Below are positions 12,601-23,409 of a DNA stretch of 64,000 nucleotides, in pieces. Numbering within the stretch: the first letter of the stretch is position 1; each line of letters opens with the position of its first letter. The DNA comes from Deuterostichococcus epilithicus (lineage: Eukaryota; Chlorophyta; Trebouxiophyceae; Prasiolales; Stichococcaceae). Both the position numbers and the translations under genes were made by a program. The notes under the pieces are model-generated. The model worked only from the letters and a program-made list of their open reading frames with translations. It was not told where the DNA came from and did not search any database. Location: contig JAVTLE010000005.1 of the NCBI GenBank assembly GCA_033439295.1, forward strand, positions 1,104,501-1,168,500, given 5' to 3'.

Positions 12601-13421
12601 CCGTGATCCTGTTGCTGCCATGCCACTGCACCTCGACGATCCAGGTGACAGAGGCGACGACGCTGGAGCTGGTCAAGGAGGCGGCTCCCGCGGTCGAGCT
12701 GCACCTATCTGTCCGCTCTTTTCGAGCCTTCCACTCAATTGCGCATGCTCCGCACTGGTGCTGCTCAGGTGACGGAGGCGTCAACGCTTGAGCTGGTCAA
12801 GGAGTCGGCGCCCGCGGTCAAGCTGGACGACAAGCACTACAAGCTTGTGGACAAAATGGAGGCGCTGACGCTGCGGGCGCCCAGCCTCGTCGACGCGACC
12901 TCGCTCACGGTGAAGGGCCCCGTCAAATTCGTGCCGGGCGTCACCATCAAGGGCGAGGTCACCTTCGTCAACGGTGCGCCCCTCCCTGTGTGTCCGCGCC
13001 GTCTTGCGGCTGCGGCCACAGCTAGGCGGGGGTCTGGCGCCCTGCCGGGCCGCTGTCACTCGTACTGTGTTGCACCCTCTGTGCTCGGCTGCACATCAGT
13101 GCGGCCAAGACACTCCACAGTGAATCGTCCTGCGCACGGGCAAGCCTTGTGCCAGGCGGCTTGCCCGCCTGTCACTGGGCAAGCCTATGGCCTGCCGTGT
13201 GACAAGCAGGTCATGCTGCCTGGGGAAACCAGTCTGACGGATGCGTCGTCATGCACCTGGCACATGCAGCCTTCAGGCGCTCAGTGGTGTGTGCTGGGCT
13301 TGCAGACACGGACAAGCCCATTGCGATGAAGGAGGGCACCTACCAGGACCAGACGGTGGACCTCAAGCCCAGCTCCACCCCGGAGCCGCAGACCGGCGGC
13401 CTACAGCCGGCATATGCCTGA
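9603..13421 (+). CDS. UGP: UTP-glucose-1-phosphate uridylyltransferase, Leishmania-like type
   Basis: Makes UDP-glucose from glucose-1-phosphate and UTP in the cytosol, feeding cell-wall, sucrose and glycolipid synthesis. Ten exons: 9603-9728, 9857-9937, 10152-10313, 10528-10706, 10957-11134, 11572-11702, 11932-12043, 12242-12409, 12769-12973, 13306-13421; 485 aa. The nucleotide loop [12 protein letters not shown] starts near residue 80. Other motifs: [98 protein letters not shown]. These match the trypanosomatid/bacterial-type UGP far better than the plant UGPA type (for example DKKGGHL and [10 protein letters not shown]). Introns 5 and 8 hold diverged copies of parts of the neighbouring exons (see separate entries). 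Start chosen at the first ATG preceding similarity. Confidence 0.93.
11163..11250 (+). repeat. Diverged copy of UGP exon 5 end inside intron 5
   Basis: Translates as [11 protein letters not shown] against [11 protein letters not shown] of exon 5 (copied from about 11065-11134), then continues with recognisable nucleotide similarity through the SGNAFLME stretch, with one base lost so the frame is broken. It starts about 35 bp after the exon 5 donor. Best read as a tandem duplication of the exon end now decaying in the intron. Confidence 0.75.
12640..12702 (+). repeat. Copy of UGP exon 9 start, with acceptor, inside intron 8
   Basis: From a CAG acceptor the copy reads [19 protein letters not shown]; the true exon, 125 bp downstream at 12769, reads [19 protein letters not shown]. 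By hand I count 7 mismatches in 57 nt, none at second codon positions. After this point similarity stops and no clear donor follows, so it cannot replace the whole exon. Confidence 0.8.
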
Positions 13422-14049
13422 ACATACCTGTGGCAGGCCAGCGGTCTGGCATGCAGCGGGCGCTCGTGAGGTGCATGCGCCCCATGTGAGGATGGGACAC
13501 CCTGCAAATTCCGGAGCAGAGTCGGTCGAGCAGCACTTCTGTCGCAGACGGGCTGCGCTACGGTCAGCTGCCCGCGAGAAAGCGGCCGCTGGTATTGCAA
13601 CCAAATGTGGTGCAACCAAACGTGGTGCGTATCTGGTGAATTGCGATCGAACTTCAAAGCGTTTGAGATACGTGCTTGGCCTGGAAGTATTGAATTGGAT
13701 AAGCGTAGGAGAAGATTATATCATCGGGTGGGTCAATCAGACATGCGCAATTACAGATCCTCCTCCTGTACATGTGCATCTTCTGCGACTGCAATTCTCC
13801 AACAAGCTAAAAGTACGAGCACCTTCCAGCAGCCGCCATCTGCTTGCAGCAAACGGCATCTGCCTGAACCCTGCACCGATGCTATTTGTGATTGCAAAAA
13901 TGAAGTTCGTGATGCCACACTCCGCTCTGTTTGCGGGTCGCGTTCATTCTACAACGGCAAAAGAAATTACATGCGCAAGACTACACCTCCTGCACTCAAA
14001 AGCCTCCTGCTCTCCATGAGACAGCTTTGCCCTGTCAAATCTTAGATAA
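13422..14049. other. Convergent 3' spacer, UGP / MYB3R
   Basis: About 630 bp, lower in GC than the flanking genes in its middle part (13600-14040). Contains an echo of the 9-base string gtgcaacca/tgcaaccaa near 13598-13622. No supported gene. Confidence 0.45.
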
Positions 14050-17000
14050 CTACTTGAGGAAGTGCGACGGGCTGAACAGCGCCGCCTCGGCTGGCCGGCG
14101 GCCTGCAGAGTCGGCCTTGCTGGCGCCGCTGTGCCGGCGCGCATCTGCGGGCATGCCACCGCTGAGGGAGCCTGCAGAGGCCTCGCCCAACGCACGCTGG
14201 TCTGCCGGCGCGTGCGCCGCCAATACGCGCGCCGCCCTGTCGGACCCCTGCACATATGTAGGAGGCACACGTCAGCCTCGACCACCGGTGGAAATTTTCG
14301 TCAGCTGTGTAGGCTCTGTTGAGTTGTGGAGGAGAATGCACACACACAGGGCTTGGGTCCGCGGCAGGTTCGTGGCGGCTTGAGACGTCACAGTGCACAG
14401 GAATGCGGCCCTCAACTGTGTTTCTCTGAGTCAATCACGCACCTCGTTTTCCTTGCTGGACGTCGGACTCGGCGTCGCCAGCAGCTCCATCCGGAAGCCG
14501 CCGCCGCCACATGCAGCGACGCCGCCGTCGTGGCCGGGCGTCCGCTCCGGCGTCGCGCTGGCCGGCCAGCTGCCGTCGTCCTGCGGCTGTGACGCGCCGG
14601 GCGTCGGCGGCGGTGCCGGCTGCCGCAGCACCACCTCGGCGGCCGCAAACAGCGGCGCGGCCGCCGCCCGCGCCGCCCGCATCCGCTGCACCAGCTGCGC
14701 CGATGCGTACGAGCCCTCAGAGTCGGACCCGGCGGGCTCCACGGCGTCATTTGCACCGCCGTCGCGTCCGCCGTCCCCGCTGCCCGGCCGGCGGGCATCG
14801 ATTTCCATGGGCTGCGGCTCCGCGGCAAAGTCATGTGCGGCCGGCCCGCCGGCGCCGCCGAGGCGGAAGGCGCTGGCGCCGTGCCCGCCAAAGCCGAGTG
14901 ACTGGCGCCTTGCCCAAGCGGCCTGCCGCGAGACAGAGCCGTCCGTCGGCGGCGGCGCGCGCGGCGCCAGCATGCGCGACGGGTCGTAGCCGACAGCCTG
15001 CAGGAGGTGGCGCGGCAGAGGGTCAGGCGACAGCAGGTGACGACGGGAGGAGGCCTCGACCCAGTCGCAGGGCTTCTGAAGGGTCGGAAGCAGGGGATTT
15101 TAGGGGTGAAGCAGGAGGCAACACAAGGAAGGTTACTCGAAAACAGCACACACAATCCTCCAGAAGTGTGCGCTTCCGAGAAGCAAAGCTCGTAGCACTG
15201 GAAAGGGCACAGCGTCAAAGCGCCGACCTCGCGCTGCGGCCAGGCCAGGAGGCCGGCCACGCAGCCGACGCCGGAGCGGGCGGTGCCGCGGCCGCCCAGG
15301 CTCGGCCGCCCAAGGCCGGCGTCTGACAGGCGGGCCGCCCGCGCCGCCGCAGCGTCCTCCTCGGCCTCCTCCGCCTGCGAAGCCTGCGACTGCCGCCGCG
15401 CCGCCCGCCGCGCCTGCGCCTGCTCCTTCAGGCTCATCGGCTGCGCCTGCTGCTGGCTGGCGGCCGCCGATGTCATGTCGCCAGCCGCTGCCGCGTCAGC
15501 TACCCTCGCCAAGAAAACCGCCTCAGCGTCCGCACTGGCAGCGTCCGACGCAGCGCCAGCGTCTGCGGCGGCGCCAAACTGCGGCGGCGTGGGCACCAGC
15601 GCGTGCAGCGCGGTGTGGATAGCTGCGGCCGAGGGCGGCCCCGTGCGCTCGTCCCGCAGCAGCGCCTCCAGCATGAGGCGTTCGGTCGGCGTCTCCGGCA
15701 GCGACAGCAGGCCCGACCCCCGGCCTGCAGGCAGAGGGCAGCCAGGCGTCGGGGGCGACGCGCACGTGGCGGCTGGCAGGGCGCCCTCGTTGGGAGCTTA
15801 GGTGACAGGCAAGACAGGACAGTTGATGCACAGGCGCTTGCTGCAGCAATGCAATGCAGGGCATACACTTGAGTCACAGACCATTTGGCTGGTGACACAT
15901 GAGCTACAGCGAGCATGAGGGTGTCAGTTGAGGCAGTCCAGGAAATGCACTGCAACAGACTCACGTTTGAAGGCGAAGGGCGTGAATGAGGGCGTGCTGG
16001 CAGCTGGGCCGGCGCCCGGCGTCGCAAGCCCCGCCTCGCCGGCGACGCCCTTGCCGGGAGGCGAGAAGCAGAGCGGCCTGGCCAGGTCCTCTGCAAGCCA
16101 GAGCGGCTGCCAGTGTCAGTCACATTGCCAAACCGATGCGATGCCCCGGCCACCAGGCTGCTGCTATGGGGAGCTTGGCGCGTCTGTAATGTTGCCACTC
16201 ACGTGTCTGCACACAACGCTCTGGGTATGTGGCTGACCAGCATGCGCGGTGCAGCAGCGCGTGTCGCGGCGAGGAAGCATGGCACAGCCACCGAAACAAC
16301 AGCAGCCAGAACAGCGCTGCGTCAGCGCCCACCAAAGTACGCCCCTAGGTCTTTCGGGGCGGCGGGCGACGCAGGGGCGGGCGGCGACGCCGCGCCAACT
16401 GCGTGCGACGCCGCCTGCAGCGCCGCCTGCTGGCCCGTGCGCGCCTCGGCGCCGCTGTCCTGAGTGTCCGGGCCGGCGGCACTGCCGCCTGCCCCCTGCC
16501 GCTCGGTCGGGGGCCCCCGCTGGCCCGCCGNNGCGCCGGGCCGCGCCGTGCCGGCGTCGTCCGGCGAGGCGGCGCCAGCGGCGCGCCNCAGGACGGGCGT
16601 GCGGGCAGAGGTGTCGGAGCCGGCCTCCGCCGCCGCAGCCCCCGGCGTGAGCGTCAGCGACAGCAGCCTCTCCAGCCGCCGGGGCTGCGGCGCGTCCGCA
16701 TCCGCGCTGCCTCCCAGGAAGTCGGACCCATAGCTCTGGCGCCCGCGCCCGGCGCCGTACACAAAGGGCGGGCTGGCAAGCCCCGGGTGCGATGTGTCCG
16801 TCAGCGCCCCCGGCGTCGGTGCCGCTGACGGCGCCGCCACGACCGCCGCCCGAAGGTGGCTCGGCTGCGGCGTGGCAGCGGCACTATGCGGCCGCGGCAC
16901 CGCCAGCGGCGAGCCGTAGCCCAGCTCGCGCAGCGTCTGCCGGGTCGCTGCGTCCATTCCGCCGATCGTTGGCCCGGCCGCCGCCGCAGCGCCCGCATAC

Positions 17001-20000
17001 TCGTTGACCACACGTCGAACGTTGGCCGCCGACACCGGGCCCACCGCCGCCGGCGCCGCCGCTGCCGCATCGGCCGTGAGGTTGCCGCTCGTAGCCGGCA
17101 GCGCGCCAGAATCGACAGAGGCGCGGGATGCCGCCGCCGCGTCCTGCGTGCGCTGCGCCGCGCGGGCCGCAGCAGGTGGAACGTCGTCCCGCCGTGGCCG
17201 CTTCGCCGGCGGGGCCGCCGGCTCTGGCGTGGCGCTTGCGCGCTTTGCCGGCACACTGCCTGCAGATGGGAACCCCGTTAGCACATCAGAGGGTCTAGGC
17301 GGAAGGGATGAAAAAGCACGATGCAGACATTCGCAGCAAGCCCCCTCCCCCCCAGGTCCCAGCCTAATGAAGCCGAACCGTAGGTGCAGCGGCCCTGCTA
17401 TCCACCAGCACATGCAAGCCTTGGGCGCAGCCGAGCACAGGGACCGGGTGGCCCGACCTGGCGAGAGCGCGGCCTGCATGCGCTGCGCGGCGTGCAGGGC
17501 GCGGGCGGCACGCCGGCTGCTGAGCCGCAGCGCCTGCGGCTTGGACTGCGGGCTGGTGGGGCTGCCCAGCGCGCCTCCCAGCGACCCAGGTGACGCCGAC
17601 ATCGGCGCCCTGCACACCAAACGATCAGGTGGACGCTTTCCGAATATTAGGCCTTGCCAGTCATCTGGGTCGCCGCTGTATCAAGTTTGTGGCACATACG
17701 AGGGACACACAGAGCAGCACAGCAGTGATTCCCTACATCCTGGTGCTGCCCACCTCACTGCTCGGGACTTGCGGGCTGAGCGCCGCATGCTTTCGCCGAC
17801 GCCGGCGCTGTGGTCGGGGCTCATCGGCGTAGCGGTCGGCATCGCCACCGTCCTCGGCGCCGCCGCCGGCCAGTTGGGNCGCGGCGCGACCGCCGCTAGC
17901 CGCCCGGCCAGCTGCGCGCCTGCCGCAGTGCCTGGTGACGCCTGGCGCTGCACCAGCGCGGACGCTGCCGAGGCTGCGACAAGGGCACAAGGTGTTCAGC
18001 AGCAGGGAGTGTGAACGACCAGCTCAGCATAGGTGACAGGCGATGATTGCCTCAATGACGGTAGCAGTCGCCCCTCGAGTGGGCAATCCGGTGACAGACA
18101 CCACTCGCGCTGTGAGACCGTCTGTCCAGGCCCCGTGTCGCACCTGCGGGAAGGGCGGCGGCGGCTCCGGCGCCCGGCGGCGGAGAAAGGAACTCGCCGG
18201 CGCGCCGCTTGAGCGTGCTGTTCCAGTGGTTCTTGATCGCGTTGTCGGTGCGCCCCGGCAGGTGCTTCGCAATGGCCGCCCAGGCGTTGCCATACTGCGC
18301 GTGCGCCGCCAGGAGCGCATCGTCCTCCGCATCCGTCCAATCGGCGCGGTTGATGTCTGGGTTCAGGTGATTGTGCCACCTGCACACACATGCATACCGA
18401 AATAAGGGGACAGGGGCCCGGTGAAGTCCGATCGGGATTCTGGGAACTGTGGCTTGAAACACCCATGGAGGAAAGAAGAAGTTGGGGCTACGCCGTAGGG
18501 CAGCTCGCGGTTGCACTTGCCGAGAGCTCACAGCGGCGTTGTGCAGCCTCGCATGGCGGTCTGCGACTCGAAAGGCACCGGAGTCCAATGTTTGAGTCGA
18601 CAACGATGGGAGGCGACACGCACCGCTCGCGGCACTGCTTGCCGATGCGGCCGGGCAGCTCCTGCGCGATGAGCGACCAGCGCTTGGGGCCGTGCTGTTC
18701 CACGAGCTCGATGATGAGCTCATCCTCCTGCACAGGGAGATGCGGATGTGACTCAGCACACTGCTTTATGTCTTCGAAGGAGCGGCAGTTGCAGAGGCGC
18801 CAGACCAGGTCGTATATCAGATGCGGCAGCGGCAAGCAGAGTTTCGCTTCCGAAAAGGCTGGCGGGCGGGATGCTTTTCACGTCATTCTTTGCAAGCCCG
18901 GCCGCCTGTCTCGTCAAGACCAGAGGGTGAAGTGACAGCCCACCTCGTGCGTCCAGGGCCCCTTGACGAGGTCGGGGTTGAGCACCTTTTGCCAGCGGTG
19001 CAGGCACTGCACATCGGTGCGGCCCTCGAAGTAGTCTGCCACCTGCCGCCAGTTTTTGCCGCCGTGCAGCTGCACCGCCCGTCGCAGCACCTCGTCCTGG
19101 AAGCGTCACACGAGAAGAGTGGTATCGCGATCGACATGAAAAGCCACGTCATAGAACCTCGTGGTCGGCAGAACGGCCGCAGCGGCGCTCCCCAGATCAA
19201 GTTCAGGCATAGCCACCCATGATCTGTGCATCTGCTGCACGCACATGCTGCTCTGTCTCCTGTGTGCTGCTGCGCAGAGCCAGGGCCAGGCCAAGCCAGA
19301 AGAAGCTGATCTGGGCATGTGCGCCGCTGCACTGCTGACTGGCCCGGTCCCCTGGATGCGCCAACCATGCATGAGCAAGAAGGCTTTCTGGGCCAGGACG
19401 TCAGTCAAATGCGTTAGTGGCTGCCGATCTGCAGGCCCCAGGACAGCGTGCACATGGAGCTCGTATGGCGCAGCATCGTCCCCAGACACACGACTTGGCA
19501 TCCCACAACTCCTGGGGCAGCAACCCGAATCTCCCACGGATGAAAGACGCCCGTCGATCGAACGAGACTCTAGGCTACGCATCAAGCGAGCGACCCAACG
19601 CCCTGGTGCCTGAGAGCATGTGGCTGGTGCGCGGTTATTCCGGAGCAGCTGCCTGAGTGACGAGCAGCTCGCATCGTGTGCACACGGCTGGGCAAGACGC
19701 CGCAGGGCGTGTGGCCTCTGCGAGCATGTGCTGCATCCACAAGGCTGCACCGACACGGCACAGGCCTGCTGTTCAACGACATGCCCACCGTCAAGTTCGA
19801 ATTCCAATATCTGATTGAGCACGGCGGCTCCCAGGCTGCCCGCGACGGCCGTGGCATCATGCGCACGGCGCATCGTGGCAGTTAGGATGCGAGTGCGAGG
19901 CGCCTCACACGCTGCGCGGACGCTGCCGCGGCGGGCGAGCATTCTCACGAAACGCCTGGCCCGAAGCAAACGGTTGCGCGGGCGGGCCGGCCGGTAGCGG

Positions 20001-20382
20001 CCGGCTTCGGTGACGCCCCACCCAGCTACCATACCACACATATCCATCAATGCACATCGGTACCGTGACTGGCCGGCGGGTTGCCTCTGGGGGCTCAGGA
20101 GAGCCCAGTTTCGGGTAGAGTGGAGCGGCTTGAAACCCACCTCTTCACTGGTCCAGTTGCCGGATTTCCTCGCGGGGCCGCCGGTCCGACTGTACGAATG
20201 AGCCAGACTGTTTCAGCGTCATGTTCAGGACGATGCCGCGCAGCAAGACACGCTTAAGGCAGGCGTCAAACGGGGGCAGCTCACCCGCTGACGGGGGGCA
20301 GGCGCGACAGCGCCTCGGCAGACGAAGGCGACGGCGAGGACACCGCCACAACCGCGGCAGCACGCTTTGGCCGCCCCGTCAT
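14050..20382 (-). CDS. MYB3R: Three-repeat MYB transcription factor (MYB3R type)
   Basis: R1R2R3-MYB factors bind MSA elements and time G2/M gene expression in plants. Twelve phase-consistent exons on the minus strand: 20382-20285, 20189-20141, 19096-18944, 18727-18624, 18379-18144, 17973-17754, 17609-17458, 17259-16333, 16090-15965, 15796-15228, 15075-14443, 14247-14050; about 1,154 aa. R1 (from [19 protein letters not shown], about residue 44) ends [10 protein letters not shown]2 begins [20 protein letters not shown] and ends [11 protein letters not shown]3 is [19 protein letters not shown] to [12 protein letters not shown]. All three tryptophan series look intact. The long C-terminal part is Ala/Pro/Ser-rich and probably regulatory, with a basic patch AKRPRRDD after repeat 3. 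Four ambiguous bases fall in exons (16531-16532, 16589, 17879). Intron 2 is unusually long (about 1 kb). The C-terminal exon joins after residue 200 rest on phase and composition, so are less certain than the MYB core. Confidence 0.88.
16531..16589. other. Ambiguous bases in MYB3R exon
   Basis: Two n at 16531-16532 and one at 16589, in a very GC-rich coding stretch; another single n at 17879. The reading frame stays open across them as written, so the base count is probably right. Confidence 0.9.
19097..20140 (-). other. Long intron 2 of MYB3R
   Basis: About 1,044 nt between the R1 start (TSEE) and the next R1 piece (DEVLRR), several times the usual intron size here. A 300+ codon open frame crosses it on the same strand, but it lacks an ATG-started family match and is Arg/Cys/Ala-rich as expected of GC-rich noise. 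No transposon ends seen. Confidence 0.6.
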
Positions 20383-20713
20383 TGCCCCTAGGTGTGTGGG
20401 TTGGCGCCGCGAGGCTTGCTCAATGAGTCGATCGCATTCAAACTTGCCGTTGGCTCTTTGAAATCCCCCACAAAACCCTAGCGCGGCGAACCGACCAGCA
20501 ATGCGCTGGCTGCTTGCACAGACTGTAAGTACACGACTCTGCAACGTGTGCCTGTTCTGAAAGCTTGCGAAGCACATTGGATCACCCGCCTGTCCCACGT
20601 CACACGAGGAAATACCTTGCTCAGGCTTGCTCGAGGCAGCAATCCGGCTGATTTTGCACGTTGCTGACACTGCACATCTCGCTGCCGAAAGGTGCAGCAG
20701 CAGATCAAATCAA
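20383..20713. promoter_or_regulatory. Divergent spacer between MYB3R and the TPR gene
   Basis: Only about 330 bp separate two opposite start codons, so both promoters must be here. Less GC-rich than the genes. No definite motif. Confidence 0.5.
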
Positions 20714-22900
20714 ATGGTGCAGACTGCAGATGAGAGTGCTCTTAAAGCCCAAGGCAATGCCGAGTTCAAACAGGCAAACTACCTGAAGGCTGCGGGTGCG
20801 GATGCGCCAGCAGCAACCTGCACATTGACGAGGCAGACGAGCCACGCGATTACGCACGGGCTTGTGTCAAGGCCTGAGAGGTCCCTGCTTTCTAACAGGC
20901 TTGTACACGAGAGCGATCAAGGAGAATCCTGGATCAGCGGTGTTGTACAGGTGGCCTCCATCGCAGCCACTGAGCATGCAATCATTCAGTCAGGTCGATT
21001 GCAGGAGGACATTCGTGCTAGCTGCTGGCTCACTGCGGCATGTTTCCGCATGTCACAGCAACCGGAGCGCCGCGCTGCTGAAGCTCAACAAGGTGGCAAA
21101 GGCGCTGGCGGATGCGGAGGCCGCCATTGCCCGCGATCCCAACTGGGACAAGGGCTTTTTCAGAAAGGCAGCGGCGCTCGAGGCGCAGGACAAAGTCAGC
21201 GAGGTGCGACGCTGCATGGCATCGAGCGCCAAGCGCAGTTTGAAGTCATGGTGCCAAACAGACCAGGTGCTCGCGCGCAAGCTTTCGGCACACAGCGTTC
21301 TGTTTCATTCGTTTATGGCGGAGCGCGATCGTTACAGACTGGTGGATGCAGTGCAGGCAGCAGAACTGTACCGCAAGGCTGCAGAGCTGAATCCAAACAA
21401 TGCAGAGGTCGCGGCAAAGGTCAAATCGCTCAACAGGCAGCTGGGCCAGGCGCCCGCTGAGCAGGTGAGCTTGCCACGGTCATGGACTCCTCATCAGCTC
21501 AGACTCACCGCTTTTGCAAGTGAGCCGCAGTGGTCGAACGACAAGCGTGCGCACGCTGCACTGAAGCCCGAGTGACGCTTTGCGCGCGGACGTGCGTATG
21601 CGACGAATCGATGCGCCATCCCCAGGCGTCGTCAACCGCAGAGTCCAGCGACCCCCTGGAGCAGTTTGCGCAGCGCATCATCGCCATGACGAGCGAGGCG
21701 CTGTCAAAGGGCGGCATGCAGAGCCTCGAGCATTCAGTGTGCTTCTGGCCGCGTGAGCCTTCCATACCCGCTTCTCTAGGCCCTGTGTCCTGTGGCCCTG
21801 CACAAAGCGTGGTGTGCGATTGCTCTGCGAGACCACACTTCACGAAGTCCTTGCCTGCAAGTTGATACTGCTGGGCGTTGCTGCAGCTAAGGCAAAAGAG
21901 GGCGGCAAGGAGGAGCAGCTGACGCAGGTCGGCATCTCCGGCGCCTTCGACTCGCCACAGGTGCGGGCAGCATTTTGCTGCTGTTCTGCATCGCCATGAG
22001 TTGCGATGCTGTCCATGCCATTCTGCTCTTCTGGCAGGCTTACTCATGGGCAGTGCTGCTGGATTTACGTATCGCTAAAGGTTGTTTGCGTTGCCGCAGG
22101 TCCTGCAGGAGTGCCTATTGTGGCTGCGTCAGACGGCACAGGAACAGGTCTGCAGCTTGTTGATATGTAGTGGATGTCGCCTTCTGACCCCCCTGAACGG
22201 TCCCAGCAGCTTCCCCGTGCTCAGCCCCTCTCGCCGGCGCTGAGAAACTCGACTGGATGCCGCAGGGCTTCACCGCCGCCTGTGCGGTGATGGTGCAGAG
22301 CAAGATCGCATATCCACAGGTACTGCTGCACGCTTGCCCATCAACATGCTCAGCTGTGTGGGCGGCTGCCGAGTGGGAGTGTGATCAAGTCCTGCGGGTG
22401 CCTGTGCATTATCGTGTTTTTTGCCAGTGACGAGGGGCAGCCATCTCATTCAGAGGGTACCTAGTCGCGTGCATATCTGCCAACGGCCCAACCCTGCACG
22501 TGTACCTCGTTCCTCGTACGGACTAGGGTTCGCTGTCAGGAATGTCGCAACACAACCCGCTGCCTGCCGACAGGTGTGGAAGCGCGCGGACTGGCCGCTG
22601 GCAACGTCGCAGGAGGGCGTCTTCGTGCAGCTGCAGTCGCTTGGAACTAAGAAGCTCTGGTATCTGCCCTGCAACAACGGGCTGCTCAGGTGGGCTGCTT
22701 GCCGGAGCACGCCTGCGTGCGACCACCCGTCTGCCCTGAGCTCCCTGCCAGCCCCAGATGCATCCACTTCAGGCTGCCTGAGGCTGTTGTCCCCCAAAAC
22801 CAGCTGGAGACGCAGGAGTTGACGCAAGTCACTGGATGCACACAGGAAGCCGCAAGTGCTGAAGGACGCCTTCAAGCTGATGGAGCCGCTGTTCCGGTAA
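20714..22900 (+). CDS. TPR protein similar to plant TPR3 co-chaperone-like protein
   Basis: Three tetratricopeptide repeats in the first about 130 residues suggest a protein-binding, Hsp70/Hsp90-type adaptor. Ten exons: 20714-20795, 20899-20950, 21059-21203, 21357-21464, 21626-21736, 21892-21960, 22100-22147, 22245-22319, 22574-22689, 22846-22900; about 286 aa. TPR signatures: ALKAQGNAEFKQANYLKAA, LYTRAIKENPGSAVLYSN, DPNWDKGFFRKAAALEAQ, AAELYRKAAELNPNNAEV. The C-terminal half (MVQSKIAYPQVWKR, EGVFVQLQSLGTKKLWYLP) matches the non-TPR tail of Arabidopsis TPR3 (At1g04190 type, recalled from memory). Acceptors for exons 6 and 8 were set by phase and are the weakest points. Confidence 0.78.
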
Positions 22901-23409
22901 CGCAGTGGCAATGCAGGAGAGAATGAGACAGCTTCGTTACTCTGTCGGGTTCACAAGTCGACTTGCAGAGTTCTTGCTGTTGCTAGCCTTTGCAGCAATG
23001 ATCCTGCAGGAAGGCTGCCAGCACCTTCCCAGCTGATGCTGGACCGTTTCTAGGAGGTTGACGGCTTGTTGCTGAGACGTGCAGCTTGTACATAGCGCCC
23101 ATTTGAAAGTGACCGGCCATTGACGGTTCCATGATGCAACATTCAAGTCAGATGTGCCACAATCGCCAGCAGCGTCAGACATCTGGCTGCAGCGGTCAGA
23201 GCAGTGTTTGTTCCAAAGCTGTAAATTTTCTCCTGTGGGATCAGAGCCTGATAAACCCCATTGGAACGCAGTCCTGAGTCCAGCACGCACAAAATGCAGC
23301 ACTGACCGAATATGTGTGTGCCTCGATTCACATTGTGCCCTGAATATGCAAAACTGCCACAACTGTCCTACAATCATCCGATGCATACCGCCATGCACCC
23401 CCCTGACAC
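22901..23409. other. Convergent 3' spacer, TPR gene / PP2-A10-like
   Basis: About 510 bp holding two 3' UTRs. Nothing else recognised on either strand. Confidence 0.5.

Noticed and set aside
19106-20140. 344-codon minus-strand frame inside MYB3R intron 2
   Set aside because: Composition is noise-like and it has no similarity; it lies in an intron bounded by a clear donor and acceptor of MYB repeat 1.
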